A stretch of DNA of 64,000 nucleotides, from contig JAWMQL010000003.1 in assembly GCA_033283165.1 (NCBI GenBank), forward strand, positions 620,001 through 684,000. Direction: 5' to 3'. How positions within the stretch are numbered: the stretch's first letter is position 1; the number at the start of each line of letters is the position of its first letter. Of the stretch, positions 1 to 9,312 are shown in pieces. The position numbers were made by a program, and so were the translations under genes. The stretch is from JAWMQL01 sp033283165 (lineage in GTDB: Bacteria; Pseudomonadota; Gammaproteobacteria; Pseudomonadales; Halieaceae). The notes beneath the pieces are model-generated. The model saw only the letters and a program-made list of their open reading frames with translations. It did not search any database and had not been told where the DNA came from.

Positions 1-1479
1 GCCGGTGCCATCCAGCAGGGACTTGAATACTGCCTGTTCCGGCGCGACCAGTGCCGGGCAGTCGACCCGGCGCTCGGGCAGATAGCCGCCCAGGCGTTCC
101 CGGTGCTTGCGCAGGTAGCGCATTTCCTCACTGTCCGGGTCGGGACGGTAAAACTCCGCCCGCGCAATCGCCTCGTCGCTGAGCGGAATATCGTACAGCC
201 GGGCACAGGCCAGGCGTTCCCCGGCGCTCAGATCCTTTTTCTGGTGCGCCGTATTGCGGCCCTGGGCGGCGGGGCCCATGCCGTCGCCTTTCACGGTTTT
301 TACCAGGATGACCGTGGGCTTGTCCCGGGATTCGGCGGCCTTCTGGAACGCCGCGAAAATCTTCTTTGGATCCTGGCCGCCGCGTTTGATCTGACGCACC
401 TCCTCGTCGGTGAGGGAGTTCATCATCCGCTCCAGTTCCGGGTCACCGTGCACCCAGTGCTCACGCTGGGCATCGCCCGGCAGGATCGAGTAGCGTTGGT
501 AATCGCCATCCAGGCACTCCTCCATCCGCCGGCGCAGCACGCCCTTGCTGTCCTGGGCCAGCAGGCCGTCCCAGCCACTGCCCCAGATCACCTTGATCAC
601 ATTCCAGTCGGCGCCGCGAAAGGAGCGTTCCAGTTCCTGGATGATCTTGCCGTTGCCACGGACCGGCCCGTCCAGCCGCTGCAGGTTGCAGTTGACTATC
701 AGCACCAGGTTATCCAGCTTTTCCCGCGCCGCGATATTGATGGTGCCGAGCACCTCGGGCTCATCTGATTCACCGTCGCCGATAAAGCACCAGACCTTGC
801 CGCCCCGGCGCGGCTTCAGCCCCCGGTTCTCGAGGTACTTGGCAAAGCGCGCCTGGTAGATAGCCGACGGGGTGGAAAGGCCCATGGAAGCGTTGGGCAT
901 CTCCCAGAATTCGGGCAGCGAGCGTGGATGGGGATAGGAACACAGGCCGCCGCCGGGCTGCAGTTCACGGCGGAAATTCTTGAGCTGTGTTTCAGTCAAC
1001 CGCCCCTCGACAAAGGCGCGGGCATAAATGCCGGGTGCGGCGTGCGGTTGCGGTGTGACCAGGTCACCACCGTAGTTCTGGTCGCGGGCGCGGAAAAAGT
1101 GGTTGAACCCGACCTCCAGCATGGTTGCGGCCGAGGCGTAGGTAGCGATATGGCCGCCCACCCCGGCCCCCTCGTCCTGCCCGCGCAACACCATGGCCAT
1201 GGCATTCCAGCGGATAATGTTCTCGATCTTCTTTTCCAGTTCGATGTCACCGGGATAAACGGGTTGCTCCGAGACCGGGATGGTATTGATATAGGGCGTA
1301 TTCAGGGTAGCCTCGTCCAGCACGACCCCGCGACTCAAGCTGTGATTCTGCAGTGCGCGCAGAATGTCGCGAACACCCGCCTCCCCGTATTCACGGTGGA
1401 TACTGTCCAGCGCCTCGATCCACTCCTGGCGGTCACCGGCCAGGTCGTCAATCAGGGTCGGTTGCAACGTGATCGGCAT
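1..1479 (-). CDS. aceE: Pyruvate dehydrogenase E1 component, homodimeric type (partial, N-terminal 493 residues)
   Basis: Thiamine-diphosphate enzyme that decarboxylates pyruvate and passes the acetyl group to the E2 lipoyl domain of the pyruvate dehydrogenase complex in the cytoplasm. The frame is open from the ATG at 1477-1479 to the left window edge; about 400 C-terminal residues of a roughly 890-residue family are missing. The thiamine-diphosphate motif is visible as GDGESDE (residues 234-240), followed by NCNLQRLDG, and the N-terminal GGHIATYAS segment is typical of AceE. An AGAG sequence precedes the start. The E2 gene (aceF) would be expected to the left, outside the window. The homologous MdeB-type E1 is less likely but cannot be excluded from half a protein. 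Confidence 0.93.
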   Translation of the reverse strand, partial: MPITLQPTLIDDLAGDRQEWIEALDSIHREYGEAGVRDILRALQNHSLSRGVVLDEATLNTPYINTIPVSEQPVYPGDIELEKKIENIIRWNAMAMVLRGQDEGAGVGGHIATYASAATMLEVGFNHFFRARDQNYGGDLVTPQPHAAPGIYARAFVEGRLTETQLKNFRRELQPGGGLCSYPHPRSLPEFWEMPNASMGLSTPSAIYQARFAKYLENRGLKPRRGGKVWCFIGDGESDEPEVLGTINIAAREKLDNLVLIVNCNLQRLDGPVRGNGKIIQELERSFRGADWNVIKVIWGSGWDGLLAQDSKGVLRRRMEECLDGDYQRYSILPGDAQREHWVHGDPELERMMNSLTDEEVRQIKRGGQDPKKIFAAFQKAAESRDKPTVILVKTVKGDGMGPAAQGRNTAHQKKDLSAGERLACARLYDIPLSDEAIARAEFYRPDPDSEEMRYLRKHRERLGGYLPERRVDCPALVAPEQAVFKSLLDGTG

Positions 1480-1615
1480 GACGTGATATCTCTATCGACA
1501 GAGTGGTACTCAGTATGGCAGCAGATTAAACATCGATCGATTGTAACCACGAGGCGGACACCAATTTTGATAATACGCAAAGAACCGCCCCGGACCCTCG
1601 CCCAAACTAACGGCG

Positions 1616-3115
1616 ATGACTGACCAGCCCCTACAATCCACTGCAGCGCAGCAGCCGGCAGCACTTCCCGAGCTTGAGAACCACATCGCCGGCAGAGTGG
1701 AAGCGCCCGCTGTGGATCGCTGCAACCAGCTGCTGAATCCGGCCACGCTGGCGCCGCTTCAGGCCCAGTTCTCCTGCTCGCCCGAGCAGGTGGAACTCGC
1801 CCTGGCCAGCGCCGCCCGGGCCGCTGCCCGCGGCGACTGGGAGTTGACGCCGGCGTCTGAGCGCGCCGACGTCCTGGAGCTCATCGCCGCGGAACTGGAA
1901 CGCCCCGCCACCCAGGCCGCGATGGCCCGGGCCGACGCCTTGACCACGGGCGCCGTGATCCGTGTCACCCGGCTGATGGCGGCCCTTACGCCGCATGTAT
2001 TCCGCCAGGCAGCAGATTACATTCGCGCGGGCAACCTGAGCGAACACCTGCCAGGCAAGGCCGGCGACGTCGACTCTTTTCGCAGCCCCTGGGGCCCTGC
2101 CCTGCTGGTATCGCCCTGGAACGGCCCCACCGCGATCGGCTCCCACAAGATCGCCAGCGCACTGGCCGCGGGTGCCCCCTGTATCGCCAAACCCTCGGAG
2201 TGGGCGCCCCATTCCGCCATCATCATGGCCCGCGTGATCAACCGGCTCGGGCTCCCTGAGGGCACTTTCCAGCTGACCTGCGGTAACCGCGAGGTGGGTG
2301 CGCGCATGGTCGAGGACTCCCGCATCGCTGCGGTCTCCTTTACCGGCGGCACCGCAGGGGGTCGCGCCATCGCCAGGGCCTGCGCCCACGATCTCAAACC
2401 CATGCAGCTGGAACTGGGTGGCAATAATCCGCTGGTGGTCTTTGAGGATGCGGACCTGGACCGCGCCGCCGAGGGAATCGTGTACGGGATGACCAATCTC
2501 AATGCGCAGTGGTGTCGGGCCCTGGGTCGATTGCTGGTCCACCGCAGCGTGAAGGACGCCCTGCTGGAGAGAGTAGCCGAGCGACTGTCACGGGTAGTGA
2601 TCGGCGACCCGTTGGACGAGGCCTCCGATATGGGTCCGTTGATCCACAGGGGCCAGTACGACAGCGTCCAGCGTGACATTGAACGACTGTGCAATGCCGG
2701 TGGCCGAATGCTGTCCACGGCTGCCTTACCGGAGTTGCCTGGCTTTTTTATCGCGCCCAGCCTCATCGATGGCTGCAATCCGCTGGACACGGTGGAGGAA
2801 ATCTTCGGACCGGTGGCCACAGTGCACACTTTCGAGTCCGAGGCGGAGGCCCTGGCAATCGCCAACGGCAGCCCCTACGGCCTCGCAGCCTACGTCTACA
2901 GCCGTAATGAACAACGTGCCCAGGCTTTCGCACGCCGGGTTCGCTGCGGTGGCGTCAAGATCAACGGCTTCAGCCTGCTGTCGCTCAGTCTCACCGCACC
3001 GAGGGGGGCCTGGGGCCTGTCCGGTCTCGGCGAGGAAGGTGTCGGCCAGTCCATCGAATTCTTCACCGGCAGCCGCACCGTGGGCATTGCTCCCCAGGAC
3101 CGGATCGGCGGCTAG
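1616..3115 (+). CDS. Aldehyde dehydrogenase family protein
   Basis: NAD(P)-dependent oxidation of an unidentified aldehyde to the acid. The 499 residues match the standard ALDH fold length. The oxyanion-hole Asn lies in SPWNG (N169), the general base Glu in LELGG (E266) and the catalytic Cys at C300 in NAQWCRALG. The usual Gly-Gln before the cysteine is replaced by Gln-Trp, so it is a divergent ALDH subfamily. The start at 1616 lacks a strong ribosome binding site. Its last 4 nt overlap the end of the opposite-strand DUF2141 gene. A second, different ALDH and an SDR follow, which suggests alcohol-to-acid oxidation of a hydrophobic compound; the substrate is unknown. Confidence 0.85.
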   Translation: MTDQPLQSTAAQQPAALPELENHIAGRVEAPAVDRCNQLLNPATLAPLQAQFSCSPEQVELALASAARAAARGDWELTPASERADVLELIAAELERPATQAAMARADALTTGAVIRVTRLMAALTPHVFRQAADYIRAGNLSEHLPGKAGDVDSFRSPWGPALLVSPWNGPTAIGSHKIASALAAGAPCIAKPSEWAPHSAIIMARVINRLGLPEGTFQLTCGNREVGARMVEDSRIAAVSFTGGTAGGRAIARACAHDLKPMQLELGGNNPLVVFEDADLDRAAEGIVYGMTNLNAQWCRALGRLLVHRSVKDALLERVAERLSRVVIGDPLDEASDMGPLIHRGQYDSVQRDIERLCNAGGRMLSTAALPELPGFFIAPSLIDGCNPLDTVEEIFGPVATVHTFESEAEALAIANGSPYGLAAYVYSRNEQRAQAFARRVRCGGVKINGFSLLSLSLTAPRGAWGLSGLGEEGVGQSIEFFTGSRTVGIAPQDRIGG

Positions 3116-3540
3116 ATTGCGTCGATCAGAACGCGCTGCACCACGGGCTCGTCCCCCAGGGTAAAGACCGCGTCCCTGTACCTGGGCGGACCGAACTTCG
3201 GACGCGCGTTGTTCGACAGGGCTACGGGCTCTTTGGGTATGCCGATCCAGTTGCTGTCCAGCTCATCGTTATCGTTGACGTCGTAGAAAATCGACAGTGC
3301 ATAGTCGCCCGCCGGCAGGTCCAGCGTCACCTTGACCAGTTCACCGTCCCGGGCGCTCTCGATATCCACCTCGCGGGTCAGCAGGGTGTTGTCGCCCAGC
3401 CATTCGTCCGGGGAGTCATAGACCGACACAAAGATACTGCCGCTGGCCGCGGCCAGCCCCTCGATTTCCAGTTGCACCTGGGCGCTGGCTGAGCCCGCAT
3501 ACGCCAGCGCCAGCAAAAAGAAATAAAACCTAGCCCGCAT
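3112..3540 (-). CDS. DUF2141-like secreted/periplasmic protein
   Basis: A 142-residue protein with a clear signal peptide: basic MRAR, hydrophobic stretch, and a likely cleavage after SASA near residue 20. The mature part is a small beta-rich domain of the DUF2141 type, with the pattern SGSIFVSVYDS, then PAGDYALSIFYDVN, then GIPKEPVALSNN near residues 100-112. Function is unknown for this family. A strong ribosome binding site (GGAGG) lies 6 nt before the ATG at 3540. It is transcribed divergently from the SDR gene starting at 3662, and the 121 bp between them must hold both promoters. Confidence 0.8.
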   Translation of the reverse strand: MRARFYFFLLALAYAGSASAQVQLEIEGLAAASGSIFVSVYDSPDEWLGDNTLLTREVDIESARDGELVKVTLDLPAGDYALSIFYDVNDNDELDSNWIGIPKEPVALSNNARPKFGPPRYRDAVFTLGDEPVVQRVLIDAI

Positions 3541-3661
3541 GCGACGCCTCCTGTTTGATGCAGGCAGTATAGTACCTTGGTCCGTACCGGAAGCGTAAGC
3601 GGAGGTGGTTTCTTAACCCCTGTTGTAAAATCGTGTCGTTGGCCAATTGGAGACCTGGAAC

Positions 3662-4432
3662 ATGTCGAGACTGGAAGGAAAAACCGCGATCGTGACCGGC
3701 GGCGCGCGGGGTATGGGCGCAGCCACGGTGCGCCTGTTCGTGGAACACGGTGCGAACGTCATCATCGGCGACGTCCTGGATGACACAGGGACTGCCCTCG
3801 CGGAAGAACTCGGTGACCGCGCACGATTCGTACACCTCGATGTCTCCAACGAATCTGACTGGCAACAGGCAATCGCGGCGGCGCAGCAGCTGGGGCCGCT
3901 GAACGTACTGGTCAACAATGCGGCGATTCTGTGCAGGAAGGCCCTCACGGACACCAGCGCCGAGGAATTTCTGCAGGTCGTGAAAGTGAACCAGCTGGGC
4001 ACCTTCCTCGGTATCCGCTCCGCAGTGGAGCCCATGAAGGCGGCCGGCGGAGGTTCAATCATCAACGTGTCCTCCATCGATGGCCTGCATTCGTCGCCGG
4101 GCCTTTCCGCCTATTCATCCAGCAAGTGGGCAGTGCGTGGCCTGACCAAGAACGCTGCGATCGAACTGGGCCAGTACGGCATCCGGGTCAACAGCGTGCA
4201 CCCGGGAGGCATATTTACCGAGATGGGCGGCGCCGGAGTCATGACCGAGGAGCAACTCAACCAGACCGTATACCGCGACTTTCCGCTGCCGCGGGTGGGA
4301 CAGCCCGAGGAAGTGGCCTACGTCAGCCTGTTCCTCGCCAGCGACGAGGCAAGTTACAGCACGGGTTCAGAGTTCGTCGCCGACGGCGGCTGGTTTGCCG
4401 GAATGCGCAGCCCGGGGGCGCCCTGTGCCTGA
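3662..4432 (+). CDS. Short-chain dehydrogenase/reductase (classical SDR)
   Basis: A 256-residue NAD(P)-dependent oxidoreductase of the classical SDR type. Visible are the cofactor motif TGGARGMG (12-19), the NNAA motif near 85-88, and the catalytic Tyr/Lys pair in YSSSK (Y151, K155) preceded by INVSS. D37 after the second strand favours NAD over NADP. The ATG at 3662 is preferred over an in-frame TTG at 3647 because GGAG sits 9 nt upstream of it. The stop overlaps the start region of the following aldehyde dehydrogenase, so the two are translationally coupled and probably act in sequence on an alcohol and its aldehyde. Substrate unknown; this class includes hydroxysteroid and hydroxyacyl dehydrogenases. 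Confidence 0.9.
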   Translation: MSRLEGKTAIVTGGARGMGAATVRLFVEHGANVIIGDVLDDTGTALAEELGDRARFVHLDVSNESDWQQAIAAAQQLGPLNVLVNNAAILCRKALTDTSAEEFLQVVKVNQLGTFLGIRSAVEPMKAAGGGSIINVSSIDGLHSSPGLSAYSSSKWAVRGLTKNAAIELGQYGIRVNSVHPGGIFTEMGGAGVMTEEQLNQTVYRDFPLPRVGQPEEVAYVSLFLASDEASYSTGSEFVADGGWFAGMRSPGAPCA

Positions 4433-5843
4433 GGGCGAATCAGCGGAGCTACTGCTGGCCCGGTTCCGCGCCCAGCGTGGGGCCATGGCGTCCTCTGACC
4501 TGTTTTCACTGCAGCAGCGCCGCAATACGCTGGACAGTTGCATCGCCCTGCTGAAGGAGAATCACCAGGCCATTGCCGCGGCAATCGAGTCTGATTTCGG
4601 TAGCCGGCCCCGTGCGATGACCCTGATGTACGACCTGCTGGGTTCGATCAACTCACTGCATCAGACCCGGTCCCACATGAAACGGTGGTTGCGCCCGCAA
4701 AAGCGCCGGGCGCCGTTTCCCGCCAACCTGAGCGGCGCCAGAGTCAGGGTGGAGTACCAGCCCAAGGGCGTGGTGGGCATCCTGGGGACCTGGAATTTCC
4801 CGGTATTCACCCTCTTCAGCCCACTGGCCCAGGTCGTCGCGGCAGGCAACCGGGCACTGCTCAAACCGTCGGACGTGGTACCCCAAACGGCGGAACTGCT
4901 GTGCCGCCTGGCCCCCGATTACCTCGACCCGGAAGTGGTGGCCATCGTGGACGGCGACCGCGAGGTCGCCCGGACTTTCTCCGCCCTGCCCTTCGACCAC
5001 CTGGTGCTGACCGGCGGCACTGAGGTCGGCCGGGCAGTGATGGGCGCGGCGGCCCCCAACCTGACGCCCCTGACCCTGGAACTGGGCGGCAAGTCGCCGG
5101 TGGTCATCGGCCGCTCGGCCCGGCTGGAGGACGCGGTCGAGAAGATCCTGTTCGCAAAGGTCGTGAACACGGGCCAGATGTGCGTCTCGCCCGACTACGT
5201 GCTGCTGCCCCGTGACCGCCTGGAGGCATTTCTCGTGTCCTGCCGGACAATCTACCCGGCGACCTTCAGCGACTCGCCGGAAGAGGCCGGCAGCATCATC
5301 AATGACCAGCATTACCGGCGAGTGCAATCCTGCCTCGCCGATGCAAGGCAGCGTGGCACCCGCCTCATCAACCTCGGCGAGGAGCGGGACTACGGTTTCC
5401 ACTGCATGCCGCTGCACCTGGCAATCGACCCGGCAGCGGACAGCCTGCTCGGCTGCCAGGAAGTCTTCGGCCCGGTGCTGAACGTCCTGACATACGGCAC
5501 AATCGAGGACGCCATCGCCACCGTCAACGCCGGGGAGAAGCCGCTGGCGCTGTATTATTTTGGCAGTGACGCGGCCGAGCAGCGCCAGGTGCTGGACCGC
5601 ACCCGGTCAGGAGGCGTGACGATAAACAACATCGCCCAGCACCCCGCCGCGGAGGACGCGCCGTTCGGCGGTATCGGCGCCAGCGGCATGGGCCACTATC
5701 ACGGCCGGGAGGGATGCCTGGAATTCAGCCACGCGCGTACGGTATTCACCCAGGGCTGGTTCGACGTCAACGCCCTGTTCGGAACCCGGCCTCCCTTTGG
5801 CGAGAAACTGCTGAAACAGCTGGAGTCCTCGCTCAGGCGCTGA
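4425..5843 (+). CDS. Aldehyde dehydrogenase, coniferyl-aldehyde/class 3 type
   Basis: A 472-residue ALDH of the group containing coniferyl aldehyde dehydrogenase and fatty aldehyde dehydrogenases. Features are LGTWNFP with the conserved Asn (residue 124), LELGGKSP (E219) and the catalytic Cys in NTGQMCVSP (C253). A C-terminal extension after FGTRPP is common in this group. The GTG at 4425 overlaps the end of the upstream SDR and follows a GGGGG stretch at usable spacing; an in-frame TTG at 4395 and an ATG at 4485 are alternatives. It converges with the sulfotransferase gene, overlapping it by 11 nt. Confidence 0.87.
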   Translation: MPEGESAELLLARFRAQRGAMASSDLFSLQQRRNTLDSCIALLKENHQAIAAAIESDFGSRPRAMTLMYDLLGSINSLHQTRSHMKRWLRPQKRRAPFPANLSGARVRVEYQPKGVVGILGTWNFPVFTLFSPLAQVVAAGNRALLKPSDVVPQTAELLCRLAPDYLDPEVVAIVDGDREVARTFSALPFDHLVLTGGTEVGRAVMGAAAPNLTPLTLELGGKSPVVIGRSARLEDAVEKILFAKVVNTGQMCVSPDYVLLPRDRLEAFLVSCRTIYPATFSDSPEEAGSIINDQHYRRVQSCLADARQRGTRLINLGEERDYGFHCMPLHLAIDPAADSLLGCQEVFGPVLNVLTYGTIEDAIATVNAGEKPLALYYFGSDAAEQRQVLDRTRSGGVTINNIAQHPAAEDAPFGGIGASGMGHYHGREGCLEFSHARTVFTQGWFDVNALFGTRPPFGEKLLKQLESSLRR

Positions 5844-6996
5844 TGGGCCAGCGCCCGTCGTCAGTGTAGAAGGCGAAGCGCCGCGCGATCAGTTCCCTGG
5901 TCAGGCCGTAGTCGGCCAGTTGGTACTCATGCCTGCCGTGCTTGCCCTTGGGATTGAGTGCCACGTGGGCCTGCAGCAGGGTGCGGCTTTTATCCGATAG
6001 CGGCAGCCCGAAGGCACGGTAGACCCGCTCTACCACCGCCATCGGGTCATCCACAAATTCCTGCTGGGAACAGTCGACAAAGCGCTCCGGTGGCAGCTTG
6101 TCCCGCGCCGCCAGGCCCCGCTCCAGGGACTCTGCATACCACGCCATCACATTGCGCCCCATCTCCGCCATGTCGAGGTGGCTGCAGTCGCCCAGGTACA
6201 TACCCAGGACAACCCGGTTCATGCTGTTGATGGAGGGCACGACTTTCTGCGGGTCGCGGTGACACCAGACAAAGTTCGCATCCGGAAATACCTCCAGAAT
6301 GGCGTCTATACCCCACATATGCGCGGGTGCTTTAAGCATCCACTGGCGGCCAGGCATGCGCCAGTTAAGCAGCTGCATCACTTTTTTCTGGAACCGGTAC
6401 AGGGGCACCAGGTCCTGATCAAGCAACCAGCTGCGGTAGGGCTCCAGCATGATCTCGAAGCCCAGTTGCACGCCGTGCAGGGCGAAGGCATGCAGCAGGA
6501 CGCACTCCTCCGGTGTGTCGGCGTCGATATAGTGAATCCGGGCGAACTCCGAATCGCGCGTCTGCTCCAGCGCTTTCGCCAGGTGGTGGTAGCGTGGATC
6601 CCTGGCGCCCGGCGCGCTGCCCGGCCAGGGATCGGGAAACTGAACCTCCCACTGCAGCGGGGCACGATTCTCGGGAGCCGCTTCCAGCAGGTTGAGCAGG
6701 GCCGACGTACCCGACCTGGGCAACCCGGTGACGAATACCGGCGCAGTAATTAGCTGCTCCTGCCAGCCATCGATGGTTTCGAACGCGTTTTCCAGCTTCA
6801 GCCGCGTGGCCAGCAGATTCAGGACCCGGTCGCGGCAACGTTTTCGTCCCGCCGGATCCCGGGCGTGGCGGTCATAGGTCGCCAGGAGCGCCTCGAGCCC
6901 GTCGCGATAGGGCAGCTCACCGAAGTCGTCAAAGCCGGTCAGTTCCCTGGCCTCGCGGACCAGTTCATCGGCGTTGAAAGTGGTCGCCTCACTCAC
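5833..6996 (-). CDS. Sulfotransferase family protein (Sulfotransfer_3 type)
   Basis: Probable PAPS-dependent sulfotransferase of 387 residues. The 5'-phosphosulfate loop is GLPRSGTS (91-98) after a hydrophobic strand, and a second PAPS-binding element is CHRDPQKVVPS in the middle of the protein. An N-terminal helical region of about 80 residues is typical of the mycobacterial/marine Sulfotransfer_3 branch. The start is the GTG whose last two bases share the GTGA with the stop of the upstream DUF1214 gene; longer ATG-initiated readings run through that gene. A second member of the family lies at 15270-16451. The acceptor is unknown; sulfated lipids or hydrophobic alcohols are known for relatives. 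Confidence 0.85.
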   Translation of the reverse strand: MSEATTFNADELVREARELTGFDDFGELPYRDGLEALLATYDRHARDPAGRKRCRDRVLNLLATRLKLENAFETIDGWQEQLITAPVFVTGLPRSGTSALLNLLEAAPENRAPLQWEVQFPDPWPGSAPGARDPRYHHLAKALEQTRDSEFARIHYIDADTPEECVLLHAFALHGVQLGFEIMLEPYRSWLLDQDLVPLYRFQKKVMQLLNWRMPGRQWMLKAPAHMWGIDAILEVFPDANFVWCHRDPQKVVPSINSMNRVVLGMYLGDCSHLDMAEMGRNVMAWYAESLERGLAARDKLPPERFVDCSQQEFVDDPMAVVERVYRAFGLPLSDKSRTLLQAHVALNPKGKHGRHEYQLADYGLTRELIARRFAFYTDDGRWPISA

Positions 6997-8090
6997 TGGA
7001 GGTCCACCAGTTTCATCACCCGGGTATTGAGCAGGGGGTGCCGATCGGCGCCAATCCAGCGCCAGCACATGGTGCCCATCTCGTGACCCGCGGTCTCAAT
7101 CCAGTTGGGCAGGCCCGGATCGGTATGAGAGACAATCAACCTGACGCTGCCATCGGGCTGGTAGGTGGCGGTGTGCTTGTTCACGTGAATATTGTGGTAG
7201 CGGTAATCCAGCGACTCCATCCACCAGTTGTCGAGCTGAAAGTTCCAGGTCTGGCACTCGGGAATGTCCGGCGCCTCGATGACCAGCACCTCGTCCGGCG
7301 CCAGTTGCCAGGCGCTGTGGAAATAAAAAATATTCGGGTCCCCCCCGATAGACTGGCAATAATCCTGGTCCGCCGGCGGCAACTGGTTCAGCGTGGGCAG
7401 GAAGCTCTCGGCCCAGTTCTCGAACATGGTCGCCGCCCCCTGCACCCACAGGGTGGCCCCCTGCAGGGCACGTTCCAGCTTCTCCGCGGACAGCGGCTGG
7501 GGGCGATCCCCCGTGGCTCCTATTCTTTCGATCTTCAGCTCCGCCGCCTGTTCACTGACCCGGTCCTGAAAGGTCTGCCGCACCAGGATGGAATTGGAAT
7601 CCGCGGCCATGGGCAACCAGTTACCAGGCTGCTCGTTACGACTGACGATCAGCTCGAAACTGCCGTCCGCCGCGATGTCCATTTTGCGGTGATCGATATG
7701 CCCGGTGACCTCCATGGTCCCACCGGAACCGTACTTGTTGATCGTGGTACTGAACCCCAGGTAATCCACGGTGTTGCGCTTACCGCTGATACGGTAATCG
7801 TACTGGGATCGAATCGGCGCGCTCTCATAGCGGTTATCGGGGTTGTCGGCCCCGAGCTTGATGGTCTCGTGAGCGCCGCAACGCAACTGGGGAAACAGCG
7901 GGTCGCTGAACTCCAGGTAACTCTCGAGGCCACCGCGCAACAGCCGCGTCAGGTAGCGATAACCCTCGGCCTGGTTGAGGGGATCGCGGGGCGCCTTGTC
8001 GCTGCGGATGGTCTTCCCGGCCGCCTTCAGGGCGTCGCAGAACTGGTCCCAGGCCTCGCCGTCCACAACCCGCTGGTTCGCGTCACTCAT
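6993..8090 (-). CDS. DUF1214 domain-containing protein
   Basis: A 365-residue protein with no signal peptide. The C-terminal half has features of DUF1214: FYFHSAWQLAPDEVLVI, then WNFQLDNWWMESLDYR, and SYRSG-like wording replaced here by SHTDPGLPNWIETAGHE with the conserved Pro-Asn-Trp-Ile near the C-terminus. The biochemical role of the family is not established. The ATG at 8090 is chosen because GGAG lies 7 nt upstream, whereas a longer in-frame reading has no such site. Its stop shares a GTGA with the start of the downstream sulfotransferase, so the two should be translated together. DUF1214 proteins often sit beside this kind of sulfotransferase (recalled, not checked). Confidence 0.82.
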   Translation of the reverse strand: MSDANQRVVDGEAWDQFCDALKAAGKTIRSDKAPRDPLNQAEGYRYLTRLLRGGLESYLEFSDPLFPQLRCGAHETIKLGADNPDNRYESAPIRSQYDYRISGKRNTVDYLGFSTTINKYGSGGTMEVTGHIDHRKMDIAADGSFELIVSRNEQPGNWLPMAADSNSILVRQTFQDRVSEQAAELKIERIGATGDRPQPLSAEKLERALQGATLWVQGAATMFENWAESFLPTLNQLPPADQDYCQSIGGDPNIFYFHSAWQLAPDEVLVIEAPDIPECQTWNFQLDNWWMESLDYRYHNIHVNKHTATYQPDGSVRLIVSHTDPGLPNWIETAGHEMGTMCWRWIGADRHPLLNTRVMKLVDLQ

Positions 8091-8210
8091 CTTTATCTCC
8101 CGCTGTTGGCAAGCAGATAACTTAGCGGGGAGCTCAGGTGCTGGCAAGAAAACCGCGGCGGCAACCGGGCCTGGAACAACGCCTTGAACCGGGCAGCTGC
8201 CCGTAACGTC

Positions 8211-8852
8211 CTATCCGGACCCGCCAACAGGCTTCCGCTCCAGGCGAACGTCCCACTCCTGCTGCTCGGACTGACGCCAACAGTAGCGCTGCAGCAGGTC
8301 ATCGGGGCCCAGCCAGAAACGGGTGCCGGGACCGTACAGATCCCCCTGGTAGTCAACCTCGCGGAACTGGCCATCATCGGCCACCAGTCGCGCGCTGCGC
8401 TCGCTGACCAACGGCCTGAGCAAGCCTAGGGGGTCCGCCGGATTGCGGATATCCGGCACCACCACGATAGCTGTGCCGCCGGATGCCAGGATTTCGGCGA
8501 TCAATGGCCCGGCGAAAACACGCATCAGGGGCGACAACAGCGCCTCCGGTGGGCAGGCCGGACGCAGGGATTCCACCGTGCTGCCCCGCCATCGGCGTAC
8601 CGATAGGCCATGCTCTGCGGGCCGATAATCTGCAGCCAGACTGCCGATTGCGGTACTTTCCCAGGTCACCGCGAAATCGCGGACGCGACGCCCTTCGCCC
8701 CGGGCGCGCACGGCCAGGTGAACGCCGGGGGCCCGCCGCTCGCTTTCTACGGTCCAGTCACCCGCGTTGCCCACCACACGCGACCAGCTTTCGCGAACCG
8801 CCGTTGACCGTCCGTTGAGAAAGTAGCGGTACTCGCCCTGCTCAATCGCCAT
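8211..8852 (-). CDS. Uncharacterised 213-residue protein
   Basis: I do not recognise a family. The protein is soluble-looking, without signal peptide or membrane segment, and seems beta-rich. It starts with EYRYFLNGR and contains alternating charged/aromatic strands (SVRRWRGSTVESLRPA, VDYQGDLYGPGTRFWLG, QEWDVRLERKPV). A Gly-rich hydrophobic segment ILASGGTAIVVVPDIRNP occurs near the middle. The ATG at 8852 overlaps the stop of the upstream VOC gene by 11 nt, so it belongs to the same leftward operon (nitrilase-like, VOC, this gene, DUF1214, sulfotransferase). The 120 bp between it and the DUF1214 gene contain nothing obvious. Confidence 0.65.
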   Translation of the reverse strand: MAIEQGEYRYFLNGRSTAVRESWSRVVGNAGDWTVESERRAPGVHLAVRARGEGRRVRDFAVTWESTAIGSLAADYRPAEHGLSVRRWRGSTVESLRPACPPEALLSPLMRVFAGPLIAEILASGGTAIVVVPDIRNPADPLGLLRPLVSERSARLVADDGQFREVDYQGDLYGPGTRFWLGPDDLLQRYCWRQSEQQEWDVRLERKPVGGSG

Positions 8853-9312
8853 CCGCCGCTTCCGGAAACTCGATCAGTTCGATCACCAGGCCACTGGTTG
8901 TCGCCGGATCGAGGTAGACCATCTTGCGCCGGCCAATACGAACGACCCCCTCCGGGGTCACGTGACCCGGCCGGATACCGCGTCGGGCCAGCAGCGCGAG
9001 GGCGCCGTCGATATCCCGGACTCGCCAGGCCAGGTGGTTGATTCCGCCACCGCCACTGGGCATCTGCAGCAACTGTGCCCTCGAGCTCTCGTCCACAGGT
9101 TCGATATACTCGAAGCGCAGTCCGCCGATACTGAAAAAGGCGAAGCGGGTGGGTACATCCTGTCCGGGTTCGCCAATCGCCTCGATGTCCTGCTCGCGCA
9201 GACCGTAGACAGCCCGTGCCCCGGCCAGCGCCCGGTCCAGGTCGGCGACCACGAAGCCGACATGGGCTGGCCCGAGGATATGGTCCGCCAGTATATGTTC
9301 CAGTTCAGACAT
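8842..9312 (-). CDS. VOC superfamily (glyoxalase/epimerase-like) protein
   Basis: A 156-residue vicinal-oxygen-chelate protein. The pattern HVGFVVADLDRAL near the N-terminus and HLAWRVRDIDGALALL in the second half mark the two beta-alpha-beta-beta-beta modules, each beginning with a metal-binding His. An acidic ligand is probable in RFEYIEPVDE and VIELIEFPE. Members include methylmalonyl-CoA epimerase, glyoxalase I and ring-cleavage dioxygenases; the arrangement here is closest to the epimerase-like group, but no specific function can be claimed. The ATG at 9312 lies inside the end of the upstream nitrilase-like gene (overlap of 8 nt), and an in-frame GTG lies 6 nt earlier. Confidence 0.8.
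   Translation of the reverse strand: MSELEHILADHILGPAHVGFVVADLDRALAGARAVYGLREQDIEAIGEPGQDVPTRFAFFSIGGLRFEYIEPVDESSRAQLLQMPSGGGGINHLAWRVRDIDGALALLARRGIRPGHVTPEGVVRIGRRKMVYLDPATTSGLVIELIEFPEAADGD

Noticed and set aside
103..1623. Rightward ORFs over the first 1.6 kb
   Set aside because: They lie opposite the partial aceE, whose protein sequence is unmistakable.
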